Origin: Ciona savignyi
Taxonomy: Eukaryota > Chordata > Ascidiacea > Phlebobranchia > Cionidae
Direction: 5' to 3'
Assembly (NCBI GenBank): GCA_000149265.1
Contig: CH003145.1
Location: 719,333 to 783,332, forward strand
DNA: 64,000 nt
Positions within the stretch are counted from its first letter, which is position 1. Every line of letters begins with the position of its first letter. The notes under the pieces were generated by a model. It worked only from the letters and a program-made list of their open reading frames with translations, searched no databases and was not told the origin of the DNA. A program made the position numbers and the translations under genes. Shown piece after piece: positions 49,085-61,447 of the stretch.

Positions 49085-52000
49085 ATGAATAAGCTAGTAG
49101 TTCTGACGCTGGTGGCATTCGTTGTGTCAAGCTTTATAGTGGAAGGGGAAGGCTGGTGGATTCGAAGAAGACGATCCCCTCCGCCCCCGCCCCCAAGGAT
49201 TAATTGTAGGGTACGAATATATTTGTTTTTCTTTAATAACATACAAATGGCTGTTTTTGTTTCCATTAAATATAATAAATAAATTTATAGTTATATCTTG
49301 TAAAGTTCGAAGTGGAACTTATGTGTTTTGTGTAGCTAAAATAAACAAACAAAGTTCCAGAGAAGGTTCTTGTTACCCCTGTTTTCACCATGAAAACCAA
49401 GAATTAACTAAATTACTCATTTGAACGTGAAAACTAAGATGAAACCAAAGTCCATACATTTTCTAACGATCGGTTTAACAAAGCTATTTTAACGTGTTAA
49501 ACGGTGGATACCTTTCTTATGATTTGTGTCTTGCGCTGAAACACTATTGTTTATATTCCTAGGGACGCGATGACTCTTATCTGTGGTAATTGTGGGTTTA
49601 AGAAAAGTATAGTTTATCTAATGAATTGGGTAATAATGTGCTTGTTTTTTAACAAGAACACTTTTATATGAATCTGCATTATTTAATTAAATGTTTTAAA
49701 AAGGCTTGACATGCATCAAACCCACTTTGAAATGCAACGGTGATGATGATTGTACTGATCACTCCGATGAGATTGGCTGCACTTCTGTGAATTCGCCTTG
49801 TGGTTCCGGGAAATATGGCTATATACCTAATATTAAGCTGGCGGGAGCGGGGTAAGACTTTTCCATACTTACATTATTCTTTCTTACGGGTTATAGATAA
49901 TATTTTGTTTTACCATTTTTTATTTGGGCAGTTTTGACATCACTTCCGGAAGGCTGGGCGGGGAAATATTGGACAACCATCGATACAACGGTAGATGCGT
50001 TAAAGTGCCAAGCGGTGACCATAATCAGATCTACAGACAACCAGCCAATATACAATACTATCGCTTCCAGGTCGGAATACATAAACAAAAATGTCATCGA
50101 AATTATAGTTTAATAATTCTATCCAGTTAAAAAAGCTCATAAATGTATGTGTATAGCTTTCTCTATGCTCACAAATTGAACTTAAACACAAAATATACGA
50201 TGCCGTAGTTACACGCATTATACGGTGATTGAAGTATCATATTGTTTCTGTTAGGGCCGTCCTTAGTTTGGTATTATGTTTAAATTAAAGTTATTTAGAA
50301 ATCGGTATATAAAGAAGTCTCGTTTACTATTCTTCTTCAAAATCAGCGTTTACCATTCGGCAACTAAAAAGGAAGTTGGTCGAAAATAGTCGCAAAACAA
50401 ATGTGACCGTGGGCAAGGAAGGTAGAGGATATTATCAGTAAGAGATTGTACTAAAACTGAAGGGGCGTCTTACATATACATATTATCTATATATATATAA
50501 GTGCACTATCGTTAAACATATATATCACCAATGTATTTACTGATGAATATACCTGAAGGTACAAGTTGATAGCAGTTTTGTCGCCAGCTCATACAGCAGT
50601 GCCAGTAGCTACATTGAAGACGAAAGAAAAGCAATCTCCGGCAAAATTGATACTAAATCGAGTGGACGATGTAAGTATTTGTAAAACATATAAGATACCA
50701 CATCAAGCGAACGATTAATGGGATATTGTGTTTGCAATAAGTGGTTTATGCCTAGTCGTTAAAGTATTAACCGATCGTGGAGCAAATAAAACCAATGTTT
50801 ATAAAAAAATACACAAACTCAAAGAGGCAACTCCCAATGTTTAATATGCAGTGGTCAATTTTAGGTATTTTTTTTTTTTTTTTTTTACCGAGCCAAGTTT
50901 CGAACACATGATGGGCTCGTCACTAGGACCGTTTTTTTGTATAAGAGTCGGTATATGTATCGGTCGCGTTAACCATTTGGCCATTTTGGGTATATTACCC
51001 AAAGGGAATTCTCGATACGCCCCAGAATATAAAAAAATAAAATACTGCCGTTGGCCGTCATTTGCGTCGAAGATATATAGAGAATTTTACAACCATCAAA
51101 TAAATCGCTTTTAAATTAGTATGCATTGTACTTTTACACCCCATATGAGCACAAAGAAAACGCACATTTTGAAATTTTAATTAATTTGCACGGTTGATTG
51201 TTAAATTTAGGGGTAATTCAGGATAGGGCGGTTTCCAATCACATTAAATAATGTGATTCCTGACATTAACAACGTCGACAGAAATTTCCTATTGCCGATA
51301 TCTCTAAATCAGACAGTGTGACCGGGGCACTCGTTTGTGAGACGCAAATAAATACGATGAAAGAGACTAAAATCAATAAACGTTTCGTGATTTATCATTT
51401 ATGTAATAAACTTTTTTTTCAGATAAGCTTGTTAGCGTGTCGGTCCAATCGAGTTACACAGGAAGTGGCAACACGAGAAAGGTTGTACAACAAGCTTCCA
51501 ACACAGACGCACAATTCTTCAAAGTTCAAAGCAACATTAAATTGGCGCAATTTAGGTAACAACATTCTTATAGGCCTAACCCTCTTAATTGTCAAGTAAT
51601 AACTAAGTAATAACTAACCCCCTTAATTGTCACGATTTTCACTACGAATAACCTGACTCAGCCCACAATTCACTCGATCAAATTAAACGACAAATACACA
51701 GGAATGCTTACAATAGAACCGACGTTCAGACCGGTTAGCTTATTGGTAATAAGTTGTGTTTTGTTCACGACACTTTAGTGAACATTGTCTGAAGCCAGTG
51801 ATTTATTGATTTGAACAAAACAAATTGTTTCAAATGTCTTTTTCGTATTAAAAACAATGCAATATAGCGCCGGCAAACCTAATGCAGACACGTGAAGAGC
51901 GATTGCCAATGTTTTATTGTTTTTTTCTTGTTATGTTGATTTTCTACTACCCAATCTCTGGAAATAAGCATGATTATCCTAATATACCTATAAAGGGAAT

Positions 52001-54485
52001 TTGTTGATTCTCATTCAGTCCTGTATAAACAACAAAAAAACAATTGTGCGAGCCAAGTTGTACTTGTTGCTCAAGATAAGCATGGATGCCGGAGATCATA
52101 TTATTAAACACAAATTCCAAATTACAGAACAGTCCGTGGGAACTACATTTTATCGCATAACTTTCGGCGGCGATTACATGAGCTTCCGCATTATTACGAT
52201 CACTTGAGATACCTTCAGGTTATTGTAGATTTCGGAACTCACTTCTACTCGTCCGGAACTTTGGGCGGAAAATATGAATACGTCTACCGTTATTCTAAAT
52301 CAGATCTCAGGAAATCAGGTATAAACCGACATGTAATTACAATACATAAGCTAACTAAACAAATTGTCCTGTCGATAAGCTCGTGCGGTAAAACCCTCAA
52401 CGGAAAAGTAAGATGGTTTGAAACCAGTCAATAGCCTTGAGCGATACCAAAAAATAGTGCACAGTGGTTTAGTGCGTTAAACAAAAGCTGTTGGGAGGTC
52501 TTAATACAGCACATTTAAGGAGGCGTTTTACCAAATAGTGACCCTATCTCTATCTGTCACTAAAAATCCTACCATACGAAACCTAAGATTTTTTACCTTA
52601 TAGAACTTAAAATTGAGGCTTGGATCTGAAGTTTCAACACAAAGCCTTCAAAATATTAGCCGTGAAATTTGGTACCTTGCCGTAAATTGAGAACTTCTAA
52701 ATAGGACAGCCTGAAAATACGAAATTAACACCTTTATTTCACAATCCTGGTCTCAACTTTATAAAACTGCATATAGCTAAACTAAAAAAGCACTTGCTCA
52801 AAGTCTAGCAAATTTTTCTTTTAACCATACCAAGATTTGGGTCACCACCATTGTTGCTTATAACACTTAGTTATATATTATATGACTAAGAAACTATCAC
52901 ACGCCAGGTCCATCCGCACATAGAGAAATCAATTTAAAAGGCTGAACGTCATCTACAGTAGTTTTCGTAACTTGACGGTAGGTTCAAGATACATTTTTGG
53001 TGTGTTTTTTTTTATTTTTGCTTAAACAAGAATTTCCTATCCTATATCCCATACCGTTAAAACAAAGTTGCACATGAAATAGTAAACAAAGGATGGACAA
53101 TATATTAGAAAATATGTTTTCTGATATATTAACCTATTTTACAGCTTAGGCTATTCACTGACCATACAATCTTATGTAGCAGAATTTACTATTGACATCC
53201 ATGAATATATAACGATATAGGCTTACTACCACCATGAATTTAAAATTTTCTTCTTTGAACCTTCAGGTTTATCGGATAGTAGGCAGAAGCACTGTCTTTC
53301 GGTTGAGGCATCAGTGAAATTGTTAGGCACGTTTGGAACCACCGTCACCACAAGCGGTTGTGCTTCCAACTCATTGTCCAAACAACACGGAAGTAAGTTT
53401 AAATCACTCGGTTTGGTGGCATGAAATATTAGCGCAACCAACTGATAAACAGCAAAAGCTGTGACCGAGTCGTTAAACAAATTACAAATTGGTCTTAAGT
53501 TCGAAACTTGGCCTGGTAAAACACTGGTTTACCTTGACGGATCAAGGCATGTTAAGTTAAGTTGAAATGTATATAGAACCAGTTAAACCACGGTAATGCG
53601 TATTGTGGTCATGGGTAAAAAAGGATTTAGATTATGTATATATTTACAAAGCTCCCCGCTTCCCCTTGAAAAATAGTCGAATTATTAATTGTCTTGATTG
53701 CCTCACTTGACATTAAATTTACTCACTGAAGTTTTGCCGTTTCAATTTTTTAGAAGGTCCGGCTGCGTGTTTAAAGAAACAAAAATGTGTGATAATTCTT
53801 CCTTAGTATTCGCGAGGTAAACTGAAATTGCGTATATATGTAAAAACTCTTCCGCGTTCCCCGATTTACGGAATAAAATATGTATATTCTGTTCTGATTT
53901 TTTAAACACCCATATGTTAACGTGCAGGTAGCTTTACGAAATCGGCAAGAGAAGTTCTATCAAACGTCCTAGGTGGTTCGTCAGCAACTGCTGCGTCCTT
54001 GTCATTTAACAACAATCCCAGTAGTAAAAGCTATGATACATGGGTTAAAACAGTCAAAGCAAACCCTTCCATGATCGACTACGAGGTATCAGAATATGAA
54101 CTTGACTTCTATTTTTTGCAGAATTAAATAATTCAAACAAAATTAAGCCGTCTAATATCTAATTAAGATAAGATAGTTTAAGATGACATATTCGAACCTA
54201 ATAAATTGTCTTCCTTTTTAAAACTATTTTTAATCGTAAACTTACGTAACTCTATTAAAAAACTTTTACCCTTTTCAGCTAACGCCAATAAGTGTTGTCA
54301 TCACTGACTCGTTGAAACGATACAATATGGAACGAGCGTTGTATCTTTACATGTCCAGGTTCGATTACAGCAAGTGCAAGGGGATATGCTATTACGGAGC
54401 TACACGTATTGTTCAGGACAACGGAAAATCCTGTTCCTGTCTGTGCAGATACCCATACCACGGGCGAGATTGCCACAACCGTTAA
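49085..54485 (+). CDS. Secreted LDLa-MACPF-EGF protein, complement C6-C9 type
   Basis: Pore-forming immune effector of the terminal complement/perforin family, expected to act extracellularly. Nine exons (49085-49205, 49704-49851, 49932-50070, 50559-50670, 51423-51555, 52128-52318, 53267-53392, 53928-54085, 54279-54485) give 444 residues with all phases matching. Order: signal peptide (VVLTLVAFVVSSFIVEGEG), a basic-proline linker RRRRSPPPPPP, a short LDLa module (KCNGDDDCTDHSDEIGC), MACPF from about residue 80 with GFDITSGRLGGEILDN, the signature DFGTHF at 252-257 and GTLGGKY, ending in NPSMIDYELTPIS, then a C-terminal EGF-like module (C409-C441). No thrombospondin, CCP or FIM domains, so it is much shorter than vertebrate C6. 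The LDLa lacks the first cysteine. The exon 1 donor (T|GTAGGG) was chosen because it alone restores the LDLa frame. It belongs to the ascidian C6-like family; exact orthology is not assignable. Confidence 0.93.
50866..50995 (-). repeat. Second tRNA-derived SINE family with poly(A) tail
   Basis: A plus-strand run of T (about 50866-50886) precedes ACCGAGCCAAGTTTCGAAC..GATGGGCTCGTCACTAGG..GGTCGCGTTAACCATTTGGCC. On the minus strand this is a tRNA-like head (GGCCAAATGGTTAACGCG), a B-box-like GTTCGAAAC and a poly(A) tail. Homologous to 18064-18170. Confidence 0.75.
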
Positions 54486-54570
54486 CACAGCATGCAAGAT
54501 TAATATAATATAGCCATATAAACTCATCAAATTTAATTTAAGAATACATTTTAATTTTTATGATTTAATG

Positions 54571-54576
54571 AATAAA
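54571..54576 (+). terminator. MACPF gene polyadenylation signal
   Basis: AATAAA 86 bases after the MACPF stop codon, the nearest candidate signal. Confidence 0.6.
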
Positions 54577-54947
54577 ACATAATATCATCGAATGACGTTT
54601 TCCTATACATCTGGCGTGAAATGTTACAAGCTCAGGCAGTAAGGTTAAAGCTCATTAGTTCTCAAAATTAGAATTAGACTAGAGTTAAAAAGGGTCGGCG
54701 GTAGAGCCGATGACTATAAACAGTCATTGTCTAGTCGGTGGTGTACTTGAGTAAGGCTGTAGCGGGCGTCGGTCCTATAAACCACTGCTCCGCTACCAGT
54801 GTGCCGCGACACAGTATTGCCCGCAAGAAATTGTTAGGTGTGCCACGTAATAATAAACATATTTTTATAACACAGACTTTACCAAATAAAAAGATTTTAG
54901 TTTATAAAAAAATGAATATAACCACTATAATACGCACCTTGCTAATA

Positions 54948-55740
54948 CAGTAGGCGCCGCTTAATATGGCCACCTTGGAACCAGACCATTTTGGTCATCA
55001 TATCCGAATAGTCATAAAAACCGAAGTCATAACCGCACGTAATTTAACGCCGTAAGCCATATGAAGTCCAGATACTGTCAAATTCATCGTTTAACCGAAG
55101 TAACAGTGTGGCGTTGGCAGTAAACAAAGTACAGTACTAAACAGTTCAAGTGACGGTAAAACTACTGTACAGTATGTAAGTACGACTTTACAGCGACGAG
55201 GATTGTGGGGCCAGGGATTTTTCAACGAATGTAGCAGGTCGGAACCAGGTCAGAGGATCCGCTGCCGTCTATACCTGGTACATTAATCTCCGTTCCGACC
55301 CCATATGTACACACATGACGTCGAGCTAAACTTGACTGGCAGCGGAACCTCCACTAAATAAAAAAAACACATAAGACTGCACTCGAAGATGTATTCTTTA
55401 TTAAGTTGTGTGTCTGTCTTTTTAATTGATCGCACAACGCTTTATAAAGCAAATAATGACGTAGATGAAAAACAACTGCTTTAAGTGTCAATGCACAGCC
55501 GGCGAGAAATAACTAAAATGCAGATTTTGCGAATATGATTACAAAATTGCTATAAATGTTTCGTCATTAAGACCCGGTACAGAGCGCACACGCTGCATGC
55601 ATGCGTACAGAACATACGCATGTTAAAAAGGCGAAGTTATAAGTTTGTGGCGATACGATAAATGAAAAATTTGGTCATATTAAATGAATAAATTTAAATG
55701 AGAAATTCCGAACTGCACCAAATTGGTCATAATAAGCGGC
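54948..55740. mobile_element. Putative pogo/Tigger-like element, decayed
   Basis: Left end CAGTAGGCGCCGCTTAATATGG preceded by TA, followed by several TTTTGGTCAT-like motifs. The right part carries TTGGTCATAATAAGCGGC, the approximate inverse. The terminal CAGT and TA target suggest a Tc1/mariner-pogo relative. The right terminus is unclear and no transposase was seen. Confidence 0.45.
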
Positions 55741-55853
55741 TGGTCATATTCCCCGTCATAATTTTGTTACGTAATAATTAAAAGTTTTGGTCATGCCTGA
55801 AAGAACTTGGGTATAAGCTGTGCGGCATAGAGTTGGGGCTCCTACTCTACTCA

Positions 55854-56003
55854 AAGAGACCTTTTTTTCTAGGACGATACCGGATACCACAATCTGTTCG
55901 GTATGGACTTCCCTTTAATGAGGACAATCTTTTTTTTGGCCGACGATACCGACAAATTGTGGTATCGGGTATCGTCCTCAAAAAAAGAAAAAAAGTCTCT
56001 TTT
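55854..56003. repeat. 150-bp hairpin
   Basis: AAGAGAC..GGACGATACCGGATACCACAATCTG pairs with CAAATTGTGGTATCGGGTATCGTCC..GTCTCTTTT around a centre of about 35 bp. Confidence 0.8.
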
Positions 56004-56016
56004 AAGTGAGAACCAA

Positions 56017-57063
56017 GAAGCTGTGTGGCATCCAAAAATACCCAAGAGAGAGTTGTTCATGCGGAACGACAAACATATTTTTTTGAAGGCCGATTCTTCG
56101 TTTTTCAAATTGTATAGCGCCCTCTGTAGCCCACCGACCACGTCGTTTGCTAAGCTGAGTTGTAGATTTGTAATAACACAGGCCGTATGGTATAGGATAG
56201 GGCAATGGCGTGTTTTTCGTTTTATATAAACTTTCTCAGTACTTTTTGAGGTACAGGAAGACAATTAAAATATTTGATTGACCTTCGTTCAATAGATTGC
56301 GAAAGATGTCTGTGAGTAAATTTAGGCTATATACCTTTGTCTATAAATCATAGCATAGGCCTGTGCACGGCTTAGTTAGGTTCGTAGAGAGATATATCAA
56401 AAATGTATACTTTAGTTAGAGCTAGACCTGTGGTATATGATAGTATATCTGGCCGACGCAATAGCCTACTATAGTCTATTCATACAGTTAGCATACAGCA
56501 TAGACCTATTCAAACGGATTGTTTTGTTAAGAGATCAGTGATTCTCGATCTTTTTGACCTCGTGGCGCAAACGAGACCAATTAAGAAACGAACGGACGCA
56601 CTTTGCACGAAGAGTCAAAACAATATGCTAAATACTTAGCGCTCTTGCTTCTCAAAAGTTAATGTAGAACTAACGTTACAATGGAAAAGGACGAACTAGA
56701 CCTGAACCATTTAGTAGTTTATTATCCATGCACACTCTGTTAGGGTTGGGGTTAGAGCTTAGAGTTAGTTTTTACATAAATAGTGTGTGCAGTTTCCTTC
56801 CTTTTAGTGTTGTCCATTATTCCACTGGTTTCAAGCAATGTCAACTTAGTGCATAGCGCAAACACACCACCGAATAGCCAGTATTTGGTTTCTAACCCAT
56901 CTCCTTTCGCCTGACAATTTTACGCGCTACTGGTAGTGGTACCATATGAGCTAACCGGCGCTATACAATTTGAAAAGAGAAGAATCGGCCTCCGAAAAAA
57001 AAGATTTTGTCGTTCCGCACGAAACACTTCTCTCCTAGGAATTGCTCGATGCCAAGCAGCTTT
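56017..57063. repeat. Separated inverted repeat with ~105-bp arms
   Basis: Left arm 56017-56120 (AGAAGCTGTGTGGCAT..TGCGGAACGACAAA..GGCCGATTCTTC..TTGTATAGCGC) and right arm 56957-57063 are reverse complements with scattered differences, about 835 bp apart. It may be the ends of a ~1.05-kb non-autonomous element; no clear TSD was seen. Confidence 0.65.
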
Positions 57064-57593
57064 TTCTACCTTAAACAAGCACAAATAAAAACACTATTTC
57101 GCATTAAATAAATGATACTGTGTATTACTTTATTTTTAACATAATTGACATTTTTGACTGCAATGTGTCGTCAAAGTTAGTAAGTTTCTAAATGTGCATT
57201 TAAAAGTAAAAAAAAAGTTTTGGAGCACTGGTCTAACCCACTCCATTAATTATTGGGTTGAACTAGAAAAGTAGAAATTTCTCAATCATATACGTCACAC
57301 CACAATATAGCTCCGGTGGTGGGTACGAAATTATCTGACCACTGATTACCCGCGGAATTATGATCTTGCATTTTTTTCTATTCAAATGTTAGTTTCAACT
57401 TAGCAGGACAAAAATTTGCAATTGTAAGACATTAAAGGTATTGTGACTAAACTGTTACATAACAGTCCATATTATAGCGTAGTTATAAAATTGCAATCAG
57501 TACAGACATGGAACATTACAAAAATGTAGCTGTACGTATATATGTGTGCTTTCCACTATAGTCTTTGGTGGGCGGCGAAGTCTCCAGCACTAT

Positions 57594-58676
57594 ATGGCAA
57601 AATCGGGAAAAGGGAAGAAAGCGAAGAAATCTCAACAGCAAGTGTCCCAAAATGCAGAGAACGATCACAGTCCTGTTGAAGGCATGTATAAGCTGTATAC
57701 GTATCAATGTTTATTTGCACAATTACATAAATGTATGTACCCCTACACTTACTCTAAAACAAGTTTGATCTAAATGGTACAGACAGTGGCAGGACGATAT
57801 CTGTAATATAGATAACTGTACTGTAATCTTTTTAAAAATAATTGGTCAAAAATAAATGTATATAGGCCAACCGGCGACGTTAACTGCTTATTAAGAAGAA
57901 CTTGTGACTTTTAAATAATTTTAAATAATACTCGTGACTTTTAAATAATTTCTCGTTAAAATAATTCGACATATTTGACAGACAACTCAGTTGTAGATGA
58001 TGCATTTACACGAAAGAGTAATACGTATTGGATGGAACTTCGCAAACAAGCTATTTTCTTAGACATGAATCAACAGTTTAATAAGTAAGATGCGGTTAAC
58101 CATGATACGGTACTTTCCTTTAAACTGTTACGCCTCCAAAGGTCGGATGGGGTTCATTTATAGACGTGTGATGTACGCTGGGCAGGGCGATCATATCCCA
58201 GCACGTGTTTTGAATTCAATTCTCGGCTTGGCCGAAGGTGCTTTTCCGAACAAGGCACTTTATAGCGTAGCTCGTTTAAATCGGTTTTAAACGGGTTTTA
58301 AATATATAAGTATCTGTATCGCATGCAACAGACACCACTTCCAGTGGCAAACTATAAGCAAGCGGTGTTGGTTGTTCTAACGAATCTAACCAATGTAATA
58401 GGATAAAGTAGTAACGACTTGTTTTTTAATCACCGTGGCTTAAGTATCACTAGGTCTGGAGATTTTTATGTTGACAAATTAGATCATTGTGCCTGCAATA
58501 TATAAAAACTTAATATTTTTAGTTATAAAATAATAACTTTAACAACGCTTGGTTTCAGATCGTTTGGGTTCTCCTATTATATCGCCTACAATAGAGATGT
58601 CTACAACACGCCGATTGGTCCAAAACCTGAACAAAGTTCTGGGAAAAAGGGGAAAGGCAAAAAGAAGAAAAAATAA
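57594..58676 (+). CDS. Small lysine-rich protein, not recognised
   Basis: Three exons read as 57594-57681, 57991-58084 and 58559-58676, giving 99 residues. The N-terminus is MAKSGKGKKAKKSQQQ, the middle RKSNTYWMELRKQAIFLDMN, then FGFSYYIAYNRDVYNTPIGP, and the C-terminus is a Lys/Gly tail ending GKGKKKKK. Exons 2 and 3 join in phase 2 with standard sites. The first junction needs a phase-1 donor: either a GC donor (AAG|GCATGT at 57681) or GTATGT at 57733, which adds 17 residues. No signal peptide or TM segment; basic ends suggest a soluble, possibly nucleic-acid- or microtubule-associated protein, but that is only inference. An AG (CCACTATAG) 34 bases before the ATG could be a trans-splice acceptor. 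AATAAA overlaps the stop region. Confidence 0.65.
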
Positions 58677-61447
58677 AATAAAATCGCATAAAAATGCTTT
58701 AACGCCACCTTAGTGTGTAATTTCGATATGAAATTGACGTCAATGTACGAATTTCATAAAAAACGTTCTTAAAATAAACAGCGTGGAGCATACGAAATTA
58801 TATCTTAGGTACTATAAACAGGTTATAGGCCTATATAGAGGTGGGGAAACTGGAAGGATTTGGTATTTCCTGTTTTATCTCCGTAAACAGGAAGACGCGT
58901 GAGAGTTATATATACCACAGAAAATCACCGGGTTAGCAGAGCTATTGCAGTATGTGTATATGATTGTGACATTCCCTTAGCTTTAGCACTCAACATGCTG
59001 ACGTCCAGTCCACGGTTCGTTTAATTATCAAAGTGGTTACTACAAGGTCAATCTCCCAAATACGGCCCACGCTTGGTTTGCCAGAGTTAGTGTTTCTAGA
59101 AAGTGTGCGATAACTAATGAGTGTCAACCACGTTATAGCCACCACTATTTTTAAAACCTCTGTTGAATGTACGGTATATTTGTGCGCTTGCAGAAACGAT
59201 TGGGTCCCCTGGCTACCTCATTATCCTTGGTATATCTTAGATAAAGTGTATAACGTTTTTTTTGCAAACAAAAACTAATGCGTTCCGGAGTTGACGTGCT
59301 TTTCTATAACCTCACACGGTGTATCTTATATGGAGTATCACGTACTTCCTTCAAGCAGGAAGTGGTGAGTTCCTGAGTTACCAAATGCAAACTTAATATC
59401 TATGTTTTCCGAATAAAGTATTAACGTTGGTATAATTAAAAATAACGACAATAGAAACAAAGAAAATATTTTTTTTATTAATATTATGTGGTCTTTTTGA
59501 AACTATTTCAATTTATGTAGCTTTTATAGTTATTAATTAGATCTACCATGCACAATAAAATGACTAAAATGCGAGAAAGTGGTGGATATGCTAATATTTT
59601 TTGCTTGGCGGGAGTTTGCCTGGCGTGATTTATTTACAAATTTGTCACTGCATATCTAATACATTTTAACTAACACTTATAACAAGTTTAACTCATTAGT
59701 TCAGTTTATTTCTGTAATTATTAGTGAAAAATGACTATTTAGCGTTTTGAATGAGATTGAGTGTATGGGGTTTCCGGAAATGTAGTAAGTTATGAATTTT
59801 ATATTTAATAGATTTCCCGTGGTAACTTGGTGTATGTAGTGTCCGTTTATAACTTTTTAAGTTCATTTTATTCACCTACAACTTTTCTTACAATTTAAAG
59901 TGAATAATCCTCACCAGTTCCAAAATATTGGCTGTTATAAAAAATTAGTGCAGAACATTCGCAAACGGCAGTGGTATTTATAATTTTAGGTCTCGGGAAT
60001 TTCTTGGGACAATTTCCTCAGAATTTGCCAATGTAGAACCAAACCATATTAGCTAACTCCACCAGAAGATTTAACCCAACTGGGCATCCTTTTTCTTATT
60101 ATATAAAGCGTAAATGTGACTCATCACTATTTTATGTGGAATTTAATAAATGGGGATTAGCCTGAAAAGGGTTAGATAGGTGTGAAACAAACGCATCTCT
60201 TTTGCTCGTATTTACATCTTGTATACACTTATCTTAGTTTTATGTTCTCACCTCATTCACATGCGTGAACGTTAAACATCTTTGATATTCTCACTGTAAG
60301 GTTAGGATACCTATTAATTAACCATCGGCGGGGAATCATTAACTACACACTTTTTTTAAATTTACGATTCTTAGGATATTCCATGGTTAATAATCCTTAA
60401 TAATTTATAAAATCCACTTTTATTTATAATTCAAATATAACTGATAACAGTTAACGAAAAACTAACCCTAACAATCACGTTGTTACACAGTACCCAGTAG
60501 TCGAGGATGTTTACAACGCTCTCTGCTTTGACCTTATATTGTTTATTTAAAAAGTGTGCTAACACAATTATTTGTTCACTAAGCAATTGTTTATTTCACC
60601 AGCTCGCATTACCAGTGCGGTAAGAGTATAGAGCGATAGCCAACTTTTAGGAATGATGCGTCGGACCACATTAGTGTGTGGTTGGATACATACAGCGGGC
60701 TGGACCTGCGCCACATTACAGGTTATTGTAAGATACAGTCTGGGGGCCGGTCAAAATCCCTTAGCGGGCCGTGTGTTGCCCAACCCCTGCTCTAAATGTT
60801 CAAAACCCGTCGTGCAGGGATGCGATGTAACATGTTACGTTTTTCTATCCGTTAGATATGTTGTACCCATTAAGCATGCCTTCAATTTGATGTATAGTTT
60901 ATATACAAAAACCGCGGGGTGCTATATACGCAGGAAACTTCGAATAATCATAATCCGCTTTCCAGGTGGTTGTTATTGAAAGTTTTATATGGACAGGCGT
61001 TTTTAAAACATTATTTTTTAGAATTTTAGCTCCACGCAAAATTTCTAACTTTGCGTTTCCTTTGCCTTTTATATTTCTAGGTAAAACACTTTGGTGATTT
61101 AAATGGGGTTTAACAACAATGGTAAGGACTCTCCCGGATGCAACACGTTTTAATAACTTTGGAGAATTTAAAACCGCATTTGGACAGTACTACTTATAGT
61201 TTGTTCAACAAATTTCGACAAGTTATCGGATGGGAATCATGTATACAATTTATACACACATGTATACAACTGTGGATTCCCCACCTACCCGTAAAGACAC
61301 GGAAATCCGAGACGACGTCAGATGTGGTTTAAAATGTATTGCAATTTGATTAAAAATGTAATAGTAAGCCGAAAAAGGTCAGTTTTTCAGTTTAGAATTT
61401 TAGGTTGTCCATAAAAAAACAAGGGTTTTTGAAATAAAAATCCTCTT
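58677..61447. other. Intergenic region between convergent genes
   Basis: No exon recognised. It holds a minus-oriented SINE fragment (about 58845-58985: ATTTCCTGTTTTATCTCCG, GCAGAGCTATTGCAGT) and a hAT-like right terminus ending GTTGCCCAACCCCTG at 60789. The rest is AT-rich without visible structure. Confidence 0.5.

Larger units (their letters stand above)
54486..57593. other. Intergenic region with inverted-repeat elements
   Basis: No coding exon found. It holds a pogo/Tigger-like element (54948-55740), a compact hairpin (55854-56003) and a separated inverted repeat (56017-56120 and 56957-57063). The several overlapping ORFs near 55850-56260 fall in these repeats. Confidence 0.6.

Noticed and set aside
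49563..49585. A possible 23-bp micro-exon (AG|GGACGCG..CTGTG|GT) in the first MACPF intron
   Set aside because: It would put the LDLa exon out of frame with every donor of exon 1, whereas direct splicing from 49205 is in frame.
55869..56264. Several overlapping ORFs (up to 131 codons) on both strands
   Set aside because: They fall in the hairpin and inverted-repeat arms; the reading frames mirror each other.
58090..58290. ORF of 66 codons between exons 2 and 3 of the small lysine-rich gene
   Set aside because: It is intronic, its sequence (AAGGTGCTTTTCCGAACAAGG..) resembles a diverged SINE body, and splicing 58084 to 58559 restores a continuous frame without it.
60653..60979. Plus-strand ORF of 108 codons
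   Set aside because: It runs through the hAT-like terminus ending at 60789 and has no splice or homology support.
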